Shown here piece after piece: positions 1 through 4,666 of a stretch of 9,152 bases of DNA (position 1 is its first letter; every line of letters starts with the position of its first letter). The notes under the pieces were generated by a model, which was not told where the DNA came from, searched no databases, and saw nothing but the letters and a program-made list of their open reading frames with translations. The position numbers and the translations under genes were made by a program. This DNA is from an uncultured Lachnospiraceae bacterium (GTDB lineage: Bacteria > Bacillota > Clostridia > Lachnospirales > Lachnospiraceae), in assembly GCA_905201915.1 (NCBI GenBank), contig CAJKQE010000089.1:1-9152 (forward strand), in the 5' to 3' direction.

Positions 1-81
1 TTTTTATGGAGAAAATATTTTTCATTTATCTATTGACATTTATTAGCTGGACTTTATTTCTGTTTTCTTCTGACAGTATTT

Positions 82-390
82 TTATACCAGACTTGATATA
101 ATTACATTTACCGTCTCTTCTTCCTTTTTCTTTGCAGTATTTCGTATTTCTGCAATTTCTTTTGCTGCCGACTTTAAAGCTTCTTCCAGCTTTTTCTCAC
201 CAGCAACCTGCGCATCTTCTCTGGCCTCTTGAGCCTTCTCCTGCGCTTTCGCAATCATAGCGGCTTTCGCATCCTCTGTTTCCTGCTTTGTCTGCTCAAG
301 AAGCTGTGCACCTTGATTTTTGGCACGCACCATAATTTTCTCAGCTTCCTGCTCTGTTTCCCGGATTTCTTTGATTGTCTTTTCTACCAC
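82..390 (-). CDS. ntpF: V-type ATPase small coiled-coil subunit (G/H, NtpF-like)
   Basis: Predicted 102-residue soluble protein, almost entirely one charged alpha-helical coiled coil rich in Ala, Glu, Lys and Gln (roughly residues 3-95), with no membrane segment. This fits the peripheral-stalk G/H subunit of bacterial and archaeal V/A-type ATPases (NtpF/AhaH), which pairs with subunit E to tie the catalytic head to the membrane sector. The start is GTG at 390: minus-strand AAGGTGG sits 7 nt ahead of it, and the longer frame from a TTG at 444 is ruled out because that TTG is the -35 box of the promoter. In the known ntp operons this gene comes first and is followed by subunit I; here it has its own promoter and the rest would lie beyond position 1. 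No convincing next start with a ribosome site is seen in the remaining 81 nt. The assignment rests on composition, length and first-gene position, so another coiled-coil protein is possible. Confidence 0.75.
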   Translation of the reverse strand: MVEKTIKEIRETEQEAEKIMVRAKNQGAQLLEQTKQETEDAKAAMIAKAQEKAQEAREDAQVAGEKKLEEALKSAAKEIAEIRNTAKKKEEETVNVIISSLV

Positions 391-415
391 AGTATCACCA
401 CCTTCACATATCTTG

Positions 416-444
416 ATATTACTATGAATTATGCATTTTGTCAA
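416..444 (-). promoter_or_regulatory. SigmaA promoter of the V-ATPase gene
   Basis: On the minus strand TTGACA (439-444) is followed after exactly 17 bp by TAATAT (416-421). The predicted transcript start is near 409, giving a leader of about 19 nt that contains the ribosome site for the GTG start at 390. The -35 box is a full consensus match. This promoter marks the start of a new transcription unit after the terminator at 511-550. Confidence 0.85.
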
Positions 445-508
445 TTTACCAACATGTTATTCTTGTTTTTTTCACTAAGCTTCTGCACTTTCACTGGTTT
501 TTCGATAC

Positions 509-550
509 AAAAAAGGGGAATTTGCACAATTTTACGCGCTTTCCCCTTTT
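509..550 (-). terminator. Rho-independent terminator of the sugar-binding lipoprotein gene
   Basis: A perfect 10-bp inverted repeat, AAAAGGGGAA (511-520) and TTCCCCTTTT (541-550), is separated by 20 nt. The loop can pair further on the minus strand through GCGC and GTGC with one G-U pair. The minus-strand 3' arm runs into a T tract at 509-514. It lies about 70 nt past the stop codon of the lipoprotein gene and just before the V-ATPase promoter. Confidence 0.85.
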
Positions 551-619
551 ATCATTTGTATATTTCATCCAATCACCACTGCATTGAACTGTTTTTTTAT
601 TTGTTTTCACATTATCACT

Positions 620-1795
620 TTACTCATATAAATAGTTAGCATATTCCGGTAACTCTATATTGCTTCCATCAATCCACTGATATCCACAGTTAATAAATGC
701 GTCATTTTCCAATTCCAAATCAGCACGCATTGCAGCTACGATGGTTGCATATCCCATACCATAAGAATTCTGTACAAAGGTTCCTATTTCTGTCCCCTTC
801 TTTACTGCGTCAATCTGCTTCTTTCCTGCGTCAATTCCCAATACCACAATCTCTCTTCCTGATGCGCTCACTGCATCTAGAACAGCATTTGCAGCATGCT
901 CATTTGTTCCAAAATAACCCTTTACATCCGGATATAACTTTAACACAGCTTCTGCCATTTCCGTCATACTCGTTTCTGGATTTTCATGGGAAATATTTAC
1001 AATTTCGATTTCCGGATAATTATTGGTAATAGTTTCCATAAATCCAGTCTCTCTATCCCTGCTTGTCTGAGATGCAGCCACATGTGTCATTACTGCAATC
1101 TGTCCCTGACCACCAATAACTTCTGCCAACTTTTTCGCAGCTTCCGTACCTAACGTATAATTATCTGTTGCGCATACAGAATTGACCAAATCACTCTGTA
1201 CTCCTGAATCCAGAACTACAACCGGAATATCATTTTCCGCTGCTGCCTCTAACTGTGCCTGACAAGATTCCATATCAATAGCAGCTAAACAAAGTACAGA
1301 AGGATTTTCAGAAAGTACTGCGTCAATAATATTAATCTGGCTTTCTACATCTGTCTCCTCTGTAGGGCCTTCAAAAGAAATTTTGATTTTATCTTCGCCT
1401 TTGTATCCCATTTTCTGGTTTAAATCTTTTACTGCCTGATCCATCCCTTTTTTAACACTATTCCAAAAACTGGACTTTGTGTTCTTTACTACCACTGCAA
1501 TATGACTGCCCGGCTCAGGATTTAACTCTTCTAAAGAAGTATAATCCTTTGTTCCTGCATGGTTCTTCAAAACCTGCATAGTCAAATCATCTGCCATATT
1601 CTTTTCTTCTTGTGGTTCTTTAGAAGGTTCTTTCTCTCCCTCCGGTTTCTCTGTATTTGTAGTATTAGACTGTTCTTTCTGTTTCTCTGTATGATTTTGG
1701 GTTTTATCAGATTTTGGCTTTTCTTTTGAGCCACAGCCACTGATAATTCCTGCTGCCAGCATGCAGCACAGTAAACCCACCAGTACTTTCTTCAT
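620..1795 (-). CDS. Orphan sugar-binding lipoprotein of the RbsB / Peripla_BP_4 type
   Basis: Predicted 391-residue lipoprotein. It starts with a Lys-Lys signal peptide and a lipobox ending Ile-Ser-Gly-Cys21, so the mature protein is expected on the outer face of the membrane anchored at Cys21. Residues 22-68 form an unusually long, Lys/Glu/Pro-rich, low-complexity tether. From about residue 98 a type 1 periplasmic-binding fold follows: the SSFW segment (108-111) after the first strand, a DSG strand end, a RDRETGF segment, a GTNEHAANAV segment and a GIDAGKKQIDAVKKGT segment, all typical of ribose/galactose-type binding proteins. No permease or ATPase gene adjoins it, so its transporter partner is elsewhere or it serves as a sensor. 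The ligand cannot be named from sequence alone. The ATG at 1795 has AGG 7 nt upstream. The gene has its own promoter and a terminator at 509-550. Confidence 0.88.
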   Translation of the reverse strand: MKKVLVGLLCCMLAAGIISGCGSKEKPKSDKTQNHTEKQKEQSNTTNTEKPEGEKEPSKEPQEEKNMADDLTMQVLKNHAGTKDYTSLEELNPEPGSHIAVVVKNTKSSFWNSVKKGMDQAVKDLNQKMGYKGEDKIKISFEGPTEETDVESQINIIDAVLSENPSVLCLAAIDMESCQAQLEAAAENDIPVVVLDSGVQSDLVNSVCATDNYTLGTEAAKKLAEVIGGQGQIAVMTHVAASQTSRDRETGFMETITNNYPEIEIVNISHENPETSMTEMAEAVLKLYPDVKGYFGTNEHAANAVLDAVSASGREIVVLGIDAGKKQIDAVKKGTEIGTFVQNSYGMGYATIVAAMRADLELENDAFINCGYQWIDGSNIELPEYANYLYE

Positions 1796-1825
1796 AATCT
1801 TACCTGCCCTTTACTCATTTTATCT

Positions 1826-1863
1826 AAAAGTTTCACTACTTCCCCATTATACACGAAACTTTT
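1826..1863. promoter_or_regulatory. Operator-like 9-bp inverted repeat around the -10 box
   Basis: AAAAGTTTC (1826-1834) and GAAACTTTT (1855-1863) are perfect inverted copies separated by 20 bp, and the TATAAT of the lipoprotein promoter lies between them. Centre-to-centre spacing is 29 bp. It could be a repressor site or a hairpin straddling the transcript start; its cognate protein is not identifiable here. Confidence 0.4.
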
Positions 1864-1873
1864 TAATAGTCCA
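1846..1873 (-). promoter_or_regulatory. Promoter of the sugar-binding lipoprotein gene
   Basis: A perfect TATAAT lies at 1846-1851 on the minus strand, with TGGACT (1868-1873, 4 of 6 matches to the -35 consensus) 16 bp upstream. The leader to the ATG at 1795 would be about 45 nt. The weak -35 and the surrounding inverted repeat suggest a regulated promoter. Confidence 0.65.
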
Positions 1874-1928
1874 TACCTTCTATCTTTGTTTATAAAATTT
1901 TTCGAAATGCCCTAATCACTTAATTTTC

Positions 1929-2960
1929 CTACAAAACAGCACATTCTTTTAAAATCACATAAATCAAAAAAGCAGATATTGGGCCCAAAAGAAAGCCAAA
2001 ACCTCCATACAAAATAACACCTAAATAAACAGATACAAGTACCAAGAGTGGTGAAACACCTATGTGATTTCCAATTAATCTAGGCTCTAAAAATTGTCTC
2101 ACAGCCGCTGTCAAAAGATATAACACAAACAAACCAATGCTCATTTTTATCTTTCCCTGAATTAACACAATCAGTGCCCCCGGAATAAGAAAAGTTCCTG
2201 TTCCCAATACAGGAAATGCATCAAAAATTCCAATAGCTATACCAAAACCCACATAATGCCTGACCCTTAGCACCCATAAACCGCAAACACACAACAAACA
2301 CACCACTAAAATAATTTTAAACTGCGCCTTTAAATACTCTTTTATTCCTACTGCCATTTCCTGAATTATATGGCTAATGTTCTTAAATATTTTCCACTTT
2401 CCCAAAAATGCATACACACACTCTCTTTCCTGCAAAAACAATATGGCAAAGACAATACAAATCGCCAGTACACCAATAAAGCAAACACATCCTTTTACAG
2501 AAACTACTGCTGTATTCATACTATTTCTTCCTGAGAAAATACACTCCAAAAGAATTTCTGCCTGCTTACAGATATAAAAACAGATTTTATCAGCAGGTAT
2601 CCCTATAAAATGTTCCAACCCAAGGCAAAATTTCCATAGAATATCCTGTGCCCCCTCTTTGAATTCAGGATAGTATTTTACACATCCACTTAACTTTCCT
2701 GTAAAATACTGCAGTGTAAAAAATATTCCTAAAACCGCCAACAATATTCCCAGAATAATAAAAACTATCCCCAGAATATTTTCTGATAAATGCATCTTTT
2801 TACTTACTGGTCTTTCACATATTTTCTTTACCGGTACATGAACTGCCTCTGCCAAAATCCATCCTAAAAAAAACGGAAGTATTACAGGAAATACATATTT
2901 CATTCCTAGAAATACTCCTGTAGTCACTCCCGCTATAATCCCTGCCTTTTTCCAACTCAT
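1929..2960 (-). CDS. AI-2E family transporter, YtvI-like integral membrane protein
   Basis: Predicted 343-residue polytopic membrane protein. Hydrophobic segments lie at about 7-38 (two, broken by Lys-Tyr), 61-85, 151-176, 215-232, 236-268, 272-286 and 303-338, with a long extracytoplasmic-type loop (about 86-150) between the early and middle segments, as usual in the family. Family hallmarks are the DAFPVLGTGTFLIPG segment (247-261) and the EPRLIGNHIGVSPLL segment (292-306) followed by a Gly-rich last helix pair. Relatives include YtvI (sporulation) and the AI-2E exporter-like proteins; transport substrates are largely unknown. The start is placed at the ATG at 2960 because GGAGG (2969-2973) lies 8 nt ahead. 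An alternative ATG at 2975 adds five residues and has a weaker AAAGGA site. It lies 57 nt after the pseudouridine synthase stop with no clear promoter between, so co-transcription is likely. It is unusually rich in Cys (about 14) for this family. Confidence 0.85.
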   Translation of the reverse strand: MSWKKAGIIAGVTTGVFLGMKYVFPVILPFFLGWILAEAVHVPVKKICERPVSKKMHLSENILGIVFIILGILLAVLGIFFTLQYFTGKLSGCVKYYPEFKEGAQDILWKFCLGLEHFIGIPADKICFYICKQAEILLECIFSGRNSMNTAVVSVKGCVCFIGVLAICIVFAILFLQERECVYAFLGKWKIFKNISHIIQEMAVGIKEYLKAQFKIILVVCLLCVCGLWVLRVRHYVGFGIAIGIFDAFPVLGTGTFLIPGALIVLIQGKIKMSIGLFVLYLLTAAVRQFLEPRLIGNHIGVSPLLVLVSVYLGVILYGGFGFLLGPISAFLIYVILKECAVL

Positions 2961-3017
2961 GATCTGTTCCTCCATACCTTTTGTCCTTTACACTTAGTAT
3001 GGTGAAACAATTCTTTC

Positions 3018-3692
3018 CTATACTATTGGAAAATTTCCAACTGGCATCACCTGAAATTCCATTTTTTTACCTTGAACAGGATGTAAAAAAGACAATTTAT
3101 ATGCACATAAAGAAATACCCTGATTGACATCTTCTTTTGTACACTTGGGATTGTACTTTGCATCGCCAAAAATCGGTAAGCCTGCGTATGCTAACTGCAC
3201 TCTAATCTGATGATGACGCCCTGTTTTCAAAGAAATTTCTAAAAGACTTCCTTGCTCTGTCTCTTTCAGAACTTTATAGGAAAGTTCTGCCCGTTTACTG
3301 TTTTGTGTCTTTTTCAAAACCACCTTTGATGTATTGGTTTTTCCATCCTTTTCTAATTCATTAATTAAAACTTCTTGTTTTTTATCTGTATATCCCTGTG
3401 TATATGCCAGATAAGTCTTTTCAATTTTTCCCTGCTGCATTTGTTTACTGAGTTTTGCTGCACTCTGTCTGTCCTTTGCAAATACAAGAATTCCTTGTAC
3501 CGGCTGATCCAATCTATGAATTACCGCCACATAAGGTTCTTGTCCTTTTCTCGCCAAATAATTTCTTAATGCACATTCCATATCCAAAGTGCCCATTCGT
3601 TTACTCTGAACCGGAAATCCCGCCGGTTTTTGACAAACCAAAATACATTTATCTTCATATAAAATAGTATCTTCTATATTTATAGTATTCAT
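3018..3692 (-). CDS. RluA-family RNA pseudouridine synthase
   Basis: Predicted 224-residue enzyme that isomerises uridine to pseudouridine in rRNA or tRNA. The catalytic motif is HRLDQPVQG (residues 59-67) with Asp62 as the expected nucleophile. The second family signature KTGRHHQIRVQLAYAGLPIFGDAKY spans about 156-180. There is no N-terminal S4 RNA-binding domain, so it resembles the short catalytic-core members rather than RluD; the exact target base cannot be deduced. The residues after HRLD differ from the common (R/K)xTSG form. The start is the ATG at 3692, with GGGGA just upstream. A longer frame from a TTG at 3749 is rejected because that TTG and the next codons make up the promoter's TATAAT region. 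It is the first gene of a probable two-gene unit with the membrane protein. Confidence 0.9.
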   Translation of the reverse strand: MNTINIEDTILYEDKCILVCQKPAGFPVQSKRMGTLDMECALRNYLARKGQEPYVAVIHRLDQPVQGILVFAKDRQSAAKLSKQMQQGKIEKTYLAYTQGYTDKKQEVLINELEKDGKTNTSKVVLKKTQNSKRAELSYKVLKETEQGSLLEISLKTGRHHQIRVQLAYAGLPIFGDAKYNPKCTKEDVNQGISLCAYKLSFLHPVQGKKMEFQVMPVGNFPIV

Positions 3693-3737
3693 AGCATCCC
3701 CATATATTCCTATCTTTTTAATTTTTCCATTTTTCCA

Positions 3738-3746
3738 ATTATAGCA
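3738..3746 (-). promoter_or_regulatory. Extended -10 promoter of the pseudouridine synthase gene
   Basis: Minus-strand TGCTATAAT (3738-3746) is a perfect extended -10 element (TG-N-TATAAT). No good -35 is present at 16-18 bp, which extended -10 promoters tolerate. The predicted start near 3731 gives a leader of about 39 nt. It abuts the 23-bp inverted repeat at 3748-3802. Confidence 0.65.
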
Positions 3747-3747
3747 C

Positions 3748-3802
3748 AAAATTAGAACAACCGCTATATCTTATACTTGGATATAACGGTTGTTCTAATT
3801 TT
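3748..3802. repeat. 23-bp near-perfect inverted repeat, probable terminator and/or operator
   Basis: Arms 3748-3770 and 3780-3802 match at 22 of 23 positions (one T/C difference that is a G-U pair in one RNA strand), with a 9-nt loop. The outer ends are AAAATTAG / CTAATTTT, so RNA from either strand would be a hairpin ending in a short U run, as in bidirectional terminators. A GC-containing core (GAACAACCG) lies mid-arm. Its inner edge touches the promoter of the pseudouridine synthase gene, so it occupies the place where a -35 or an operator would be. It would end any transcript coming from the promoter at 4556-4584. Confidence 0.7.
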
Positions 3803-3868
3803 CTTCGTTATTCAATTTTCTTATTCCTTTCTTTATTTAAGCTAACTTTTTTTGTTTTCCCTATCTGC

Positions 3869-3889
3869 ATAAATCTTTTTAAGATTTAT
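3869..3889. repeat. 9-bp hairpin, 3-nt loop
   Basis: ATAAATCTT (3869-3877) and AAGATTTAT (3881-3889) are perfect inverted copies around TTT. AT-rich and not followed by a long T run on either strand, so a weak terminator at best. Confidence 0.4.
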
Positions 3890-4103
3890 TGAAAGTTCAT
3901 ATCAATCTATATATGATAATAAAAAGTTTCTAACAAGTAGTTCGGGCTATTTGCCTTCAAAATATTTCTCTATACATTTCTTTTTGATATAACAACTATT
4001 TCTTATCTACCAAATACAACAGGCTTATTTCAACGAATAGAACTCATCATATTATTTTTTATTATTTTGTTATACTTTAAAATGATATATAGATACTTTA
4101 TTC

Positions 4104-4137
4104 TTTTAAATTATATTTCTTTACATATAATTTAAAA
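4104..4137. repeat. 13-bp perfect hairpin, 8-nt loop
   Basis: TTTTAAATTATAT (4104-4116) and ATATAATTTAAAA (4125-4137) are perfect inverted copies. All 13 pairs are A-T, so chance in AT-rich DNA is more likely than for the other repeats here. Confidence 0.45.
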
Positions 4138-4155
4138 CCTTTCTATTATTTTTGT

Positions 4156-4193
4156 GGTAAATATTCAATATGAGGACACTTTTGATATTTACC
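4156..4193. repeat. 9-bp inverted repeat, 20-nt spacing
   Basis: GGTAAATAT (4156-4164) and ATATTTACC (4185-4193) are perfect inverted copies. The CAA and TTG just inside (4166-4168, 4182-4184) can extend the stem past a bulge. The ACC end overlaps an alternative 7-bp pairing, ACCTGAA (4191-4197) with TTCAGGT (4254-4260), so the two stems compete for the same bases. Confidence 0.4.
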
Positions 4194-4223
4194 TGAAATG
4201 TTTTTCCTACTATCATATACTAT

Positions 4224-4236
4224 ATTGCTGAGGAAG
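4224..4236 (+). repeat. Left copy of 13-bp inverted repeat
   Basis: ATTGCTGAGGAAG on the plus strand, the exact inverted copy of 4565-4577. It contains six G/C bases in very AT-rich surroundings. The flanks do not match those of the other copy. No promoter-quality -35 or -10 is present at the equivalent distances around this copy. Confidence 0.6.
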
Positions 4237-4273
4237 ATTTTTTACTTTTCTACTTCAGGTCTTTCATAGGGAC

Positions 4274-4321
4274 TTATGTCTTACCACTCTCATATTGATA
4301 ATTTGATTTAGTAATTTCCAT
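4274..4321 (-). CDS. Possible 15-residue micropeptide with strong ribosome site
   Basis: The frame ATG to TAA encodes MEITKSNYQYESGKT, a hydrophilic peptide without signal or membrane character. A perfect AAGGAGG (4331-4337) lies 9 nt before the ATG, the best ribosome site in the window. It sits about 228 nt downstream of the predicted transcript start from the promoter at 4556-4584. The start codon falls in the loop of a 6-bp hairpin (TTTAGT/ACTAAA, 4307-4330), which could modulate translation. I do not recognise the peptide. It could be a real small protein, a leader peptide, a signalling precursor, or the head of a decayed gene. No continuing open frame follows. Confidence 0.4.
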   Translation of the reverse strand: MEITKSNYQYESGKT

Positions 4322-4391
4322 TGGACTAAACCTCCTTATCTTTATTTAAACCCCACATCCTTTTTCTTCATTATCTTTTCCTTAGTACTTT

Positions 4392-4447
4392 ATCATTATT
4401 TCCTGTTTATCTTGTATTCTCCGTACACTTAAAACTTTAATAATGAT
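4392..4447. repeat. 9-bp inverted repeat in the leader, 38-nt spacing
   Basis: ATCATTATT (4392-4400) and AATAATGAT (4439-4447) are perfect inverted copies within the predicted leader RNA. AT-only apart from one pair, so only a weak structural hint. Confidence 0.3.
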
Positions 4448-4472
4448 TTATCTTTTGTACCTTGTAGCCAAC

Positions 4473-4504
4473 TTCAAAATTGATTTCTCGTCTCTAATTT
4501 TGAA
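4473..4504. repeat. 9-bp hairpin in the leader, 14-nt loop
   Basis: TTCAAAATT (4473-4481) and AATTTTGAA (4496-4504) are perfect inverted copies. In the minus-strand transcript this stem would start about 45 nt from the 5' end and present a purine-rich loop containing GAGACGAG. Confidence 0.4.
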
Positions 4505-4555
4505 ATGGATATGAAATAATGTTTTGTAAAAGGTGTTTTGTTTTTTGTTGATTTT

Positions 4556-4584
4556 ATAATACTACTTCCTCAGCAATTTGTCAA
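4556..4584 (-). promoter_or_regulatory. Strong sigmaA promoter with UP-like A/T tracts, no ordinary gene downstream
   Basis: Minus-strand TTGACA (4579-4584), a 17-bp spacer and TATTAT (4556-4561). Directly upstream (about 4585-4620) are phased A and T runs resembling an UP element. Predicted transcript start near 4549. The spacer holds the right copy of the 13-bp inverted repeat, so a protein bound there would block RNA polymerase. The first translated frame would be the 15-codon one at 4321. Confidence 0.75.
4565..4577 (-). repeat. Right copy of 13-bp inverted repeat, inside promoter spacer
   Basis: Reads ATTGCTGAGGAAG on the minus strand between the -35 and -10 boxes of the promoter at 4556-4584. 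It is the exact inverted copy of 4224-4236, 328 bp away. Because it precedes the transcript start it cannot form an RNA stem with the other copy in that transcript, so any role is at the DNA level. Confidence 0.6.
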
Positions 4585-4631
4585 TATATTTTTTAAAAAA
4601 ATTTATCTTTTTTTATAATATTGTTTTCTTT

Positions 4632-4651
4632 CAATTTAAAACTGTAAATTG
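4632..4651 (-). terminator. Weak AT-rich hairpin after the hydratase gene
   Basis: CAATTTA (4632-4638) and TAAATTG (4645-4651) form a 7-bp stem with a 6-nt loop about 16 nt past the hydratase stop. It lacks GC pairs and a proper U run, so termination here would be poor and read-through into the intergenic region is possible. Confidence 0.25.
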
Positions 4652-4666
4652 TATATTTTTTTGTAA

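Larger units (their letters stand above)
3803..4666. other. Gene-poor, very AT-rich intergenic region with promoter, micro-ORF and hairpins
   Basis: About 860 nt without a protein gene of normal size; all frames on both strands are broken by stops. It is not empty: a strong minus-strand promoter (4556-4584), a 15-codon frame with a perfect ribosome site (4274-4321), a 13-bp inverted repeat pair (4224-4236 and 4565-4577), and local hairpins at 3869-3889, 4104-4137, 4156-4193, 4392-4447 and 4473-4504. A transcript from the promoter to the hairpin at 3748-3802 would be about 800 nt and almost entirely noncoding. I recognise no known RNA family in it. Confidence 0.6.

Noticed and set aside
34..39. 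Plus-strand TTGACA as a promoter
   Set aside because: No acceptable -10 follows at 16-18 bp and no plus-strand gene lies downstream.
1..81. A possible start of the next V-ATPase gene at minus-strand ATG 25
   Set aside because: Only eight codons are visible and no ribosome site lies upstream of it, so I did not call a gene.
229..1029. Long plus-strand frames opposite the V-ATPase and lipoprotein genes
   Set aside because: They are antisense shadows of well-supported genes, rich in Phe, Leu and His, with no ribosome sites or recognisable domains. The same applies to the plus-strand frames within 2377-2577, 3375-3667, 4951-5865 and 7972-8229.
1796..1928. Terminator after the YtvI-like gene
   Set aside because: No GC-containing hairpin followed by a T run is present after the stop at 1929; only AT-rich sequence and the next promoter.
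4098..4273. Minus-strand 31-codon frame and a fragment resembling a Cys-Pro-His motif after the micropeptide, as remains of one gene
   Set aside because: The pieces lie in different frames broken by several stops, have no good ribosome sites, and match no family I recognise; a pseudogene cannot be supported without homologues.
4224..4577. The 13-bp repeat pair as ends of a complete insertion sequence
   Set aside because: Only 354 bp long, no transposase, and no matching target duplication at the two outer edges; kept only as an open possibility.
3803..4666. Known structured RNAs (T-box, RNase P, 6S, signal-recognition RNA, tmRNA)
   Set aside because: None of the conserved core motifs of these RNAs was found on either strand.
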